Shown here: positions 7,847-15,418 of the stretch, in pieces
Layout: each line of letters starts with the position of its first letter
Position numbering within the stretch: position 1 is the first letter of the stretch
From: Sphingobacteriales bacterium
GTDB lineage: Bacteria; Bacteroidota; Bacteroidia; Chitinophagales; Chitinophagaceae
NCBI GenBank assembly: GCA_024640385.1
Contig: JAHEFC010000017.1
Coordinates: forward strand, 1-19,465
Length of the DNA stretch: 19,465 bases
Direction of reading: 5' to 3'
Made by a program: the position numbers and the translations under genes
Notes under the pieces: model-generated
Database searches by the model: none
What the model was told of the DNA's origin: nothing
What the model saw: only the letters and a program-made list of their open reading frames with translations

Positions 7847-8979
7847 TCCGGTGGTTCATCATATTATTATTGATCCCTTTGTCTGCGGTAACACAAGACA
7901 GCAGCAAACCATCGCCACTTATATTTTCCGGCTACCTGAAAGAAATGGGGCAGTTTGTTTTGCCCAATGATCCCATTCCATTTCAGTATACCAACCTGGT
8001 CCACAACAGGCTCAACTTCAAATACAAACCCCAGGGGCCTTTCAGTGCGGGGCTTGAAATAAGGAACAGGTATTTCCTGGGTGATGCGGTAAAGAACGAT
8101 CCCAACTTTACAAAGAACCTGATGAATCCGCAAGACCTGGTCAACATGAATGTGGTATGGTATCAATCTAATGCCGCTGTATTGCATAGTAATGTGGAAA
8201 GGCTATGGGTTGGATATCAGCTGAAGAAATTCAATATGCGGGTGGGGCGGCAGCGCATAAACTGGGGCATGGCCAATATCTGGAACCCCAACGATATTTT
8301 CAATTCCTACAACCTGCTGGATTTTGATTATGAAGAAAGGCCGGGTGCAGATGCGGTTAAACTGCAGTACCTGGTCAGCGACCTGAGCAATATTGAAGCG
8401 GCGGTTGCCAATGGTGCATATAATACCGCTACTGCTGCGGCAAAGTATACGCTGAACCGGGATGAGTACGACTGGCAGTTCCTGGCGGGTACCTATGCGA
8501 AGAGATTCACGGCGGGCCTTGGCTGGTCGGGCAACCTGGGCAAGGCGGGATTCAAGGGGGAGACACAGATGTTCTATAAAAAAGACAGCCTGGTGGTGAA
8601 TGTTTCGGCGGAAGTGGATTATATCACGGAGAAGGGCTGGTATCTGAATGCAGGATTACTTTATAACCAGCAGGGGATAGCCAGTGAGATCGATGACTGG
8701 AACAGTTTCAATTTCAAGAACACGCCAGATAATCTGATGCCAACCAGGTGGAATTTCCTGGCGGGCTCTACCAAGGCCTTTACCCCTTTATTTACCGGCA
8801 GCCTGATGTTGATCTATGCGCCGGGTACCAATATGCTGATCTTTTTTCCTTCCCTGACCTATAACCTGATGACCAATCTGGACCTGAATATTTTCTGGCA
8901 ATCTTTTTTTGCCGAGACCGCCCATGGATACAATGGGGTTGTACACTCAGGATATCTTCGTTTAAAGTGGAGTTTTTGA
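7843..8979 (+). CDS. Outer-membrane beta-barrel protein, DUF1302/porin-like
   Basis: A 378-residue protein with an N-terminal signal peptide (MIRWFIILLLIPLSAVTQ), then alternating amphipathic strands through the whole length and a C-terminal aromatic end LRLKWSF, as usual for outer-membrane barrels. The segment VGRQRINWGMANIWNPNDIFN (about residues 130-150) resembles the GRQ..WG signature found in DUF1302-type and alginate-export-type barrels, which are often encoded beside LolA-like proteins and MMPL exporters. It is the last gene of the operon, overlapping the ATPase gene by 4 bases, so it likely supplies the outer-membrane step, or the acceptor, of the exporter. Substrate unknown. The barrel assignment is firm; the family link is from a motif seen by eye. 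Confidence 0.75.
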   Translation: MIRWFIILLLIPLSAVTQDSSKPSPLIFSGYLKEMGQFVLPNDPIPFQYTNLVHNRLNFKYKPQGPFSAGLEIRNRYFLGDAVKNDPNFTKNLMNPQDLVNMNVVWYQSNAAVLHSNVERLWVGYQLKKFNMRVGRQRINWGMANIWNPNDIFNSYNLLDFDYEERPGADAVKLQYLVSDLSNIEAAVANGAYNTATAAAKYTLNRDEYDWQFLAGTYAKRFTAGLGWSGNLGKAGFKGETQMFYKKDSLVVNVSAEVDYITEKGWYLNAGLLYNQQGIASEIDDWNSFNFKNTPDNLMPTRWNFLAGSTKAFTPLFTGSLMLIYAPGTNMLIFFPSLTYNLMTNLDLNIFWQSFFAETAHGYNGVVHSGYLRLKWSF

Positions 8980-9164
8980 TGGTGATTTTCTTCCCCCTAC
9001 CTCCAAGGTCCCTACCTCCAAGGTCCCTACCTTGGAGGTAGGGACCTTGGAGGTAGGGGGGAAGGTGTTTTGCAGGATTGATACAAAGTGCTTAATTTGA
9101 AGCCTGCCAGGAACAGTAAACCTTAAACATTTTCCGCCCGACCCAGGTTAATACTTTGCGAAGA
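8980..9164. other. Intergenic region between envelope operon and PUL regulator
   Basis: A 185-bp gap holding the long hairpin at its left end and, to the right, about 100 bp expected to carry the promoter of the LacI-type gene. The only hint is a TTTG at 9155-9158 preceded by TAATAC, which is not a proper TAnnTTTG box. No copy of the CGCAAACG-type operator seen upstream of susC occurs here, so autoregulation by that site is not indicated. Confidence 0.5.
8993..9060. repeat. Perfect 31-bp inverted repeat with 6-nt loop, built from 15-bp units
   Basis: Left arm 8993-9023, loop TCCCTA (9024-9029), right arm 9030-9060; the arms are exactly complementary. The left arm contains the unit CCCTACCTCCAAGGT twice in tandem (8995-9009, 9010-9024), and the right arm its reverse complement ACCTTGGAGGTAGGG twice. 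Each unit can also fold on itself (ACCT-CCA-AGGT). Allowing one bulged G (9061), the stem extends by CTT/AAG. It starts 14 bases after the barrel gene stop. It may act as a strong 3' stem-loop for the operon, but a proper T-run does not follow (only GTGTTTT), so intrinsic termination is uncertain. Confidence 0.9.
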
Positions 9165-10214
9165 ATGAAGTTTGAAGCAGTTACCATAAAAGATATTGCA
9201 AAGGCGCTGGGTTTATCAACCTCCACCGTTTCCCGCGCACTCAGGGATAGCTATGAGATCAGTCCTGAAACCAAGAAGCTGGTACTGGATTATGCCGAGA
9301 AGATCAACTACCAGCCTAATCCCATTGCACTGAGTTTGAAGGAAAGAAAAAGCCATTCCATTGGAGTGATCGTTGGGGAGATCGCGAATAATTTCTTCTC
9401 ACAGATCATTAATGGGATTGAGTCGGTAGCCAAAGAGGAAGGCTATAATGTGATCATTTCGCAGAGCCATGAGAGTTTTGATAAAGAATCGAGCAATCTT
9501 CAATACCTGACCAGCAGGTCTATTGATGGATTACTGGTATCCGTATCCGCAGAAACGCTCAATTTCAATAACCTGAAGGCCATCCACGATAAAGGAATGC
9601 CGATTGTTTTCTTCGACCGCATAGTTGATGAGATCGAAACGCATAAAGTGATCGTAGACAATTTCACGGGCGCATATAATGCCACGTCTCACCTGATCGA
9701 GATGGGTTACAGCAATATCGCCCATATCTGTAACGCTTCAATTCTCTCCATTGCTAAGGAAAGACTTGCAGGCTACCTTTCCGCACTTAAGGATCATGGT
9801 ATGGAAAATGATGAAAGCCTGATCAAGTACTGTAAACATGGCGGAATGATAGCGCAGGAGCTTGAAGATGCACTGAAGGAATTATTGAAGAATAAAAGAA
9901 AGCCTGATGCCATTTTCGCATCTTCCGATAAACTCACCACAGGCTGTCTCCGCATTCTGAAAAAGAAGAAGATCTCAGTTCCGAATGATATAGGCCTGAT
10001 CGGTTTTTCAAATGGTGACCTGACCGATCTGCTGGATCCTCCTCTTTCTGTGGTGCGTCAACCTGCATTTGAAATGGGACAATTGGCTATCAGGATGTTG
10101 TTACCGCTGATTGAAAGCAAGTATCCTGTTACCAGTTTTGAAACCAAAGTTTTGTCAACTGAACTCATCATCAGAAACTCTACAAAGCATCAACCCGAAA
10201 GAGTGCTCAAATAG
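9165..10214 (+). CDS. LacI-family transcriptional regulator of the PUL
   Basis: A 349-residue LacI/GalR-type repressor or activator. The N-terminal helix-turn-helix VTIKDIAKALGLSTSTVSRAL lies at about residues 5-26, followed by the hinge-helix region NYQPNPIALSLKER and a periplasmic-binding-protein-like ligand domain from SIGVIVGEIANNFFSQIINGIE through DRIVDEIETHKVIVDNFTGAY, IFASSDKLTTGCLRIL and DIGLIGFSNGDLTDLLDPPLSVVRQP. Length is typical. Start choice: ATG at 9165, giving MKFEAVTIKD; a TTG at 9156 would add only MRR and is less likely. It is encoded just before susC on the same strand with 182 bp between, where a dyad suited to LacI proteins lies. It probably senses an imported oligosaccharide or monosaccharide; the ligand cannot be read from the sequence. 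Confidence 0.95.
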   Translation: MKFEAVTIKDIAKALGLSTSTVSRALRDSYEISPETKKLVLDYAEKINYQPNPIALSLKERKSHSIGVIVGEIANNFFSQIINGIESVAKEEGYNVIISQSHESFDKESSNLQYLTSRSIDGLLVSVSAETLNFNNLKAIHDKGMPIVFFDRIVDEIETHKVIVDNFTGAYNATSHLIEMGYSNIAHICNASILSIAKERLAGYLSALKDHGMENDESLIKYCKHGGMIAQELEDALKELLKNKRKPDAIFASSDKLTTGCLRILKKKKISVPNDIGLIGFSNGDLTDLLDPPLSVVRQPAFEMGQLAIRMLLPLIESKYPVTSFETKVLSTELIIRNSTKHQPERVLK

Positions 10215-10396
10215 CATTTCATTTCCATTTTTCTGAATTTCTCTGCTACCGGCCGTTTACGCAAACGATGTCGGGAACGATTGCGTAAATAAATAAAACC
10301 CTGTACAGGTAAGATTCCGATTTAACTCATTAGTATTAGTTAAGGTTTCCCATTGAAACCAGGAATTGTTTATCACCTGCTCAACTAAACTGCTAT
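10215..10396 (+). promoter_or_regulatory. Regulatory region upstream of susC
   Basis: This 182-bp gap should contain the PUL promoter. Besides the large CG-spaced dyad at 10256-10289, it holds a perfect 10-bp palindrome CCTGTACAGG (10300-10309) and a second dyad TTAACT/AGTTAA with a 10-nt spacer (10322-10343), within which ATTAGT occurs twice in tandem. No clear TAnnTTTG box is seen; the closest is TAAGGTTTC at 10341-10349 with one extra base. No Shine-Dalgarno precedes the susC ATG at 10397. Confidence 0.5.
10256..10289. promoter_or_regulatory. Candidate LacI-family operator (CG-spaced dyad)
   Basis: Inverted repeat with 12-bp arms TTTACGCAAACG (10256-10267) and CGATTGCGTAAA (10278-10289), one mismatch, spacer 10 nt, centre on CG (10272-10273). 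The core has CG at 10260, 10266, 10272, 10278 and 10284, i.e. every 6 bp. Each half forms a 14-mer CGCAAWCGWTSYCG (10260-10273 forward, 10272-10285 reverse) that fits the inner positions of cre/LacI-family operators (G-N-A-A-N-C-G-N-T-N-N-C). It lies 41 bp after the lacI-type stop and about 107 bp before susC. Binding by the adjacent regulator is inference. Confidence 0.6.
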
Positions 10397-13300
10397 ATGA
10401 AGAGACTACTGCTGGTTCTCCCGCTGCTGTTACTATCGGTACTGGTTTTCGCCCAGTCAAGGGTGATCTCTGGAAAAGTAACTGATGATGCCGGAGCACC
10501 GCTGGCCGGCGCCAGCGTGATCCCCAAAGGACTTAAAACTGGCGCACAAACAGATGCTGCCGGAAATTTCAAATTAACAGTCACTAACCCGGGAGATGTT
10601 ACACTCACCGTCAGTTATACCGGGTTTGGCAACAAAACCATCACTACAGCGGGAAATGATCCCCTGACCATCCAGCTCTCCAAGGAGAATGCAGTGATGG
10701 AAGATATCGTGGTTGTCGGTTACTCCACGGTCAGGAGAAAGGACCTCACCGGATCGGTGTCGTCAGTTTCTTCCAAACAACTGAAAGACATCCCTATCGC
10801 ATCGGCAGCTGAAGCTATCCAGGGCAGGCTTGCCGGGGTGCAAGCTGTAGTTTCGGAAGGGGCCCCCGGTTCAGACGTAGTGATACGTGTTCGCGGTGGT
10901 AGCTCAATAACTCAGGATAACTCTCCATTGTACATTGTAGATGGTGTTCCTGTTGAGAACGCTCTGCAGGTTTTATCGCCCCAGGATATCGCTTCCATTG
11001 ACGTACTGAAAGATGCATCTACTTCAGCCATCTATGGTGCTCGTGCTGCAAATGGGGTAATGATCATTACTACCAAAGCAGGCCGGCCGGGAAAAACACA
11101 ATTAACCTATAACGGCAGCTTTGGATTCAGGGAACTTCCAAAAACCATGGATGTACTGAGCCCTTACGATTTTGTGACCTGGCAGTGGGAAAGAAGCCGC
11201 GGCAGTGTTCCGGACAGTTCCAGCTTCGCGCAAACCTATGGCACTACCTGGGATACCTTGTCAAACTATAAAAACATACCCCCCGTCAACTGGCAGGAAG
11301 AAGTATTTGGAAGAAATGCCAAGTTCCAGAATCACAGTCTTTCTCTTAACGGTGGCTCATCAAATACATCTTTCAATCTCAGTTTGACCAAAAACCTTGA
11401 AGAGGGCATCATGCTTGAATCCGAACTGGACAGGAACCTCGTGAATTTCAAACTGGACCACAAAGTTTCTGATAGATTCAGAATGGGTATGACGGTCCGA
11501 TATATCAACCAGGTGATCAAAGGAGCAGGCACCACAAATACAGGTACGCGTGCAACCAACAGGTTAAGGCATACTATTAATTATCGTCCATTTGAACTGG
11601 ACAAGCCGGGTTTTGGTGCAGATGATTTTGACGAGGCCTATTTCCTGGCATCCAGTGGCGCAATCAATCCGGTGTTACTGACCCAGGCTGAATACAGGCG
11701 TCAGTATACAGAAGGAACCTATCTTACTGCTTTCATTAATTATAATATCACTAAGAACCTCGTATTCCGCTCTACGTTCGGATACGATAATGTTGGCATC
11801 AGAACCGATCTTTTCTACAGTAAGATCACATCGCAGGCGAGAAATTTCGCATCACTGCCACTTGCTTCTATTGCGAACCAGGACAACAGTACATTCACCA
11901 ACTCAAATACCCTGCAGTATACGGTCAATGATTATAAAGGGCATCATGATTTCAGTGCCCTGATCGGTGAAGAAGTAATCGACCAGAAATCACAGCAGAG
12001 CCTGGTAGAAACCCGCTTCTTCCCGGCAGATATTTCTCCCAGTAAAGCACTTGCAAATATGGGACTGGGATCCGCACCTACCGGATCACAGCAACCTCTG
12101 CCATTCACTTTCATTCAACCTTCGAGCCGCATCCTTTCATTCTTTGGCAGGGTCACTTATGCTTATGATGATAAATACCTGGCAACTTTCAATTTACGTG
12201 CCGACAGATCATCAAAATTCAGCTCTGAAAATGGAACCCTTTATTTCCCTTCAGGATCTGTGGCATGGCGATTCTCCAGAGAGAATTTCATGAAGGGAAT
12301 AGAGTGGCTGACAGATGCTAAACTCAGATTCGGATACGGTGCAGTTGGTAATAACAGGATTGATAACCTTCTTTATCAGCAACTTTATGGCGTAACCGGA
12401 CAGTACGCATTTAACCACAGCATTGTTCCTGGTTTTGCACCATCTGCGCTCGCCAATCCAAATCTTAAATGGGAAAAGAATATCACCAGGAATATAGGAC
12501 TTGACCTGGGCTTCTTTAATAACAAGTTGCAGTTCTCTATGGACCTGTATAAGAATACGGGTGAAGATCTGCTGCTTGCTGTAGCCATTCCTCCAACAAC
12601 AGGCTACACCAGCCAGATCCAGAACCTTGGAACAACAACAAACACTGGTGTTGAATTCCAGATCAATGCAACGCCGGTTTCTAAAAATTTCATATGGACC
12701 ACAAACTTCAATATCTCTTTTAATAAGAACAAAGTGGAAAGTCTTGGTGGCGTTTCGCAACTTGAACGCAATTCCGGCTGGCAGGGAAGTGATGGTGTGA
12801 ACGATTACTTGGTTAAAGTGGGACAGCCCACAGGGTTAATGTATGGCTTTGTTACTGACGGATATTATGGGATCAACGATTTCGATTACAATTCCACCAC
12901 GCAGGTTTACACGTTGAAAACCGGCATTGCTTCGAATGGTGTATATGGTGTGCCTCAGCCAGGCATGCTGAAATGGAAAGATCTGAATGGTGATGGCGTG
13001 ATCACGGCAGATGGAGACAGGACGGTGATAGGAAATGCCAATCCAGATTTCATAGGCGGATGGAATAACATGTTCCAGTATAAAAACTTCGACATGAGTG
13101 TGTTTGTGAACTTCGTGGTGGGGAATGATATCTATAATGCCAATAAAATAGAATGGACTGATGGGGCATTTCCCAATCTGAACATGTTGAATACCATGAA
13201 AGACAGATGGACCAATATTGATGCATCTGGCAATAGGGTAACAGATCCCAAACAACTTGAGTTGCTCAATGCCAATGCAAAGATATGGACACCTGTAAGG

Positions 13301-13585
13301 GTGCAACGCTGGTGGCTGCACTCATGGGCGGTTGAGGACGGATCTTATTTCAGAATAAACAACATTACACTGGGCTATACATTGCCGAAGAATATTTCAC
13401 AAAAAGCCAAAATGAGTAACCTCAGGTTCTACGCAACAGTAAATAACCTGGCAACATTTACTGACTATTCAGGTTATGATCCGGATGTAACAGCGCGACG
13501 TGCAGACCCGCTTACGCCGGGCGTTGACTTTGCCGCATATCCGCGGGCAAGAACATGGTTGGTAGGATTGAATGTTACTTTCTAA
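10397..13585 (+). CDS. SusC/RagA-family TonB-linked outer-membrane transporter
   Basis: A 1062-residue TonB-dependent transporter that imports oligosaccharides across the outer membrane together with the SusD lipoprotein. Layout: signal peptide (MKRLLLVLPLLLLSVLVFAQ), a carboxypeptidase-D-regulatory-like domain starting ISGKVTDDAGAPLAGASV (about 23-100), a TonB-box-like segment EDIVVVGYS, a plug domain with LAGVQAV, VVIRVRGGSS, YIVDGVPV and the family hallmark DIASIDVLKDASTSAIYGARAANGVMIITTK (about 195-227), then a long beta-barrel ending WLVGLNVTF. There is no N-terminal STN signalling domain, so it is not a FecA-type sensor, in keeping with control by a LacI regulator. Length is typical. 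susD follows after 19 bases. The substrate is inferred as pectin-derived from the neighbouring enzymes. Confidence 0.97.
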   Translation: MKRLLLVLPLLLLSVLVFAQSRVISGKVTDDAGAPLAGASVIPKGLKTGAQTDAAGNFKLTVTNPGDVTLTVSYTGFGNKTITTAGNDPLTIQLSKENAVMEDIVVVGYSTVRRKDLTGSVSSVSSKQLKDIPIASAAEAIQGRLAGVQAVVSEGAPGSDVVIRVRGGSSITQDNSPLYIVDGVPVENALQVLSPQDIASIDVLKDASTSAIYGARAANGVMIITTKAGRPGKTQLTYNGSFGFRELPKTMDVLSPYDFVTWQWERSRGSVPDSSSFAQTYGTTWDTLSNYKNIPPVNWQEEVFGRNAKFQNHSLSLNGGSSNTSFNLSLTKNLEEGIMLESELDRNLVNFKLDHKVSDRFRMGMTVRYINQVIKGAGTTNTGTRATNRLRHTINYRPFELDKPGFGADDFDEAYFLASSGAINPVLLTQAEYRRQYTEGTYLTAFINYNITKNLVFRSTFGYDNVGIRTDLFYSKITSQARNFASLPLASIANQDNSTFTNSNTLQYTVNDYKGHHDFSALIGEEVIDQKSQQSLVETRFFPADISPSKALANMGLGSAPTGSQQPLPFTFIQPSSRILSFFGRVTYAYDDKYLATFNLRADRSSKFSSENGTLYFPSGSVAWRFSRENFMKGIEWLTDAKLRFGYGAVGNNRIDNLLYQQLYGVTGQYAFNHSIVPGFAPSALANPNLKWEKNITRNIGLDLGFFNNKLQFSMDLYKNTGEDLLLAVAIPPTTGYTSQIQNLGTTTNTGVEFQINATPVSKNFIWTTNFNISFNKNKVESLGGVSQLERNSGWQGSDGVNDYLVKVGQPTGLMYGFVTDGYYGINDFDYNSTTQVYTLKTGIASNGVYGVPQPGMLKWKDLNGDGVITADGDRTVIGNANPDFIGGWNNMFQYKNFDMSVFVNFVVGNDIYNANKIEWTDGAFPNLNMLNTMKDRWTNIDASGNRVTDPKQLELLNANAKIWTPVRVQRWWLHSWAVEDGSYFRINNITLGYTLPKNISQKAKMSNLRFYATVNNLATFTDYSGYDPDVTARRADPLTPGVDFAAYPRARTWLVGLNVTF

Positions 13586-13604
13586 AATTTTAAACGAACT
13601 TATT

Positions 13605-15416
13605 ATGAAATATTTATTCAATAAATCGGTCATCGCTGCCTTCCTGGCGCTAACTGTTTTTGTTGGCTGTAAAAAATACACCGAGGTGGAACCCGTATCT
13701 CAGTACAGTGTTGAACAGACATTTTCTGACCCATCCAATGCTTTCAGCGCGCTGGTTGGGGTGTATGATGAATTGCAGGGAGATAATGGTTACGGTATCC
13801 GCATCAGTATGTATTATCCATATGATACGGACGAAGGTATTGTCAGTGGAAATATAGATAATGGCCGAAGAGGGATCGGTAGATACCAGTTGTTACTCAC
13901 TAACTCAGAGATCGCCAATCCGTTCCGTCAGCTCTACAGGGGTATAGAAAAAGCAAATCTTTGTATAGATCAGATCCCCCTGATGAAGCAATACAGTGAA
14001 GGCACAGATTCAGAGAAAAAAGAACTCAGGCGATTGCATGCTGAAGCGCTCACATTGCGTGCGCAATTCTTTTATGAATTGATCCGTAACTGGGGCGATG
14101 TACCTGCACCACTTAAGCCGGCATATAAGCAACCTGATCTTTTTATACCTCAGGTAGACAGGGATTCTACCTATGATGTAATACTGGCTGACCTTGCCAC
14201 AGCCATCGACCTGCTTCCATGGAGAACTGAAGTGGCACGTAATGAAAGGATCACAAAAGGCGCCGCAAAGGCACTTCGGGCAAGAATAGCATTATCAAGA
14301 GGGGGATATTCATTGCGACAGAATGGTAAGATGGAACGGCCGTCTAGTTATCTTCCTTATTATGAGATCGCAAAAAAAGAATGCGAAGAACTGATGGCCC
14401 GCCGAGATCAGCATACACTGAATCCGAATTTTGAAAATGTCTGGCGCAATATTACTTCATTCATTTATGATCCGTTTGGTGAAATTCTTTTCGAGGTTGG
14501 CGCAGGTGGAGGGAATGGAAACAGTGACAGCCGGATGGGAAATTATGATGGACCCAACCTCAGCAATGCTTCACGCTATGGAGCAGGCGGCGGTGGCATT
14601 GTTATGCTTCCCAATACTTTTTACGCCTTTGATTCTGTAGATACAAGGAGAGATATTTCAGTAACCTGGTACCAAGTGACATCTTCTTCCAATATTAAAT
14701 CAATGCGCAGACTTGGTGAATTGAATACCGGCAAATATCGTCGCGACTGGAGAGTACCGTTATTACCCGGAACTGTATTGAATGTTGGATACAACTGGGC
14801 TATGATCCGTTTTTCTGATGTGCTGCTGATGTATGCAGAGGCGGTGAACGAGATCAACGGGTCGCCAACCCAGGCTGCCATCAATGCATTTGAAGAAGTA
14901 AGGAAAAGAGGATATCGCGGCAATTTGACAGCAATCGGAACTACTCCCACTGATAAAGCAGGATTTTTCAATGCTATAGTCAATGAGAGATTTCTTGAAT
15001 TCGCTCATGAAGGTATTCGCAAATTCGACCTGCTCAGGTGGAACCTGCTTAATACCAAGATACAGGAGGCACGTCAGAAAATTCAGGACATCCGGGATAG
15101 GAAAGGTGCTTACGCAAATGTTCCCCAGTACGTGTACTGGAAGAACAACGGAGAAGAGATCCAATTCTATGCTGGTGCTACAGCGCCTGCAACGGCACAG
15201 CCTTTCTGGCGTCCAACGCAGGTTCCCAGCCCAACTACCGGATGGACCAGGCTTGACTGGGGACAGCATCTGACAACAGCAAGCGCAATAGATGGTAAAC
15301 CTTTATGGCAGGGATTCGCCTCTTTCTTTGTGCCGGGCAAAAGCGAGCTCTTTCCGTATGACCAGGTAACACTGGCGTCTTATCAGGGTAAATTGAAACA
15401 GAACCCGGGGTATTGA
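13605..15416 (+). CDS. SusD/RagB-family outer-membrane glycan-binding lipoprotein
   Basis: A 603-residue surface lipoprotein that caps SusC and binds its glycan. The start at ATG 13605 gives a lipoprotein signal peptide with Cys at about residue 22 (VFVGCKKYTEVEP). An upstream in-frame ATG at 13572 would overlap the susC end and add 11 residues before the signal peptide, so it is rejected. The family layout is visible: YSVEQTFSDPSNAFSALVGVYDELQG near the N-terminus, LRRLHAEALTLRAQFFYELIRNWGDVP (TPR-like helix typical of SusD), ITKGAAKALRARIALSRGGY, then C-terminal WAMIRFSDVLLMYAEAVNEINGSPTQAAINAFEEVRKRGY and FFNAIVNERFLEFAHEGIRKFDLLRWNLL, the classic RagB/SusD ending signature. Length is within the usual 500-650. 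A Gly-rich loop (GAGGGNGNSDSR, GAGGGGIVM) sits near residues 295-330. The pair partner is the adjacent SusC. Confidence 0.96.
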   Translation: MKYLFNKSVIAAFLALTVFVGCKKYTEVEPVSQYSVEQTFSDPSNAFSALVGVYDELQGDNGYGIRISMYYPYDTDEGIVSGNIDNGRRGIGRYQLLLTNSEIANPFRQLYRGIEKANLCIDQIPLMKQYSEGTDSEKKELRRLHAEALTLRAQFFYELIRNWGDVPAPLKPAYKQPDLFIPQVDRDSTYDVILADLATAIDLLPWRTEVARNERITKGAAKALRARIALSRGGYSLRQNGKMERPSSYLPYYEIAKKECEELMARRDQHTLNPNFENVWRNITSFIYDPFGEILFEVGAGGGNGNSDSRMGNYDGPNLSNASRYGAGGGGIVMLPNTFYAFDSVDTRRDISVTWYQVTSSSNIKSMRRLGELNTGKYRRDWRVPLLPGTVLNVGYNWAMIRFSDVLLMYAEAVNEINGSPTQAAINAFEEVRKRGYRGNLTAIGTTPTDKAGFFNAIVNERFLEFAHEGIRKFDLLRWNLLNTKIQEARQKIQDIRDRKGAYANVPQYVYWKNNGEEIQFYAGATAPATAQPFWRPTQVPSPTTGWTRLDWGQHLTTASAIDGKPLWQGFASFFVPGKSELFPYDQVTLASYQGKLKQNPGY

Positions 15417-15418
15417 TC

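Noticed and set aside
9061..9075. Intrinsic terminator after the 31-bp hairpin
   Set aside because: The stem is strong, but the following bases (GAAGGTGTTTTGC) lack a proper T-run, so it is listed as an inverted repeat, not as a terminator.
12251..13321. Long minus-strand frames within susC (12251-12760, 12836-13321)
   Set aside because: They are antisense to the TonB-dependent barrel, with no signal peptide, domain or promoter evidence.
13572..13604. Upstream in-frame ATG for SusD at 13572
   Set aside because: It overlaps the end of susC and would put 11 residues before a normal lipoprotein signal peptide that begins at 13605.
15110..15125. TTACGCAAATG half-site resembling the operator inside susD
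   Set aside because: It is a single partial half within coding sequence, without the second arm or CG spacing; chance is sufficient.
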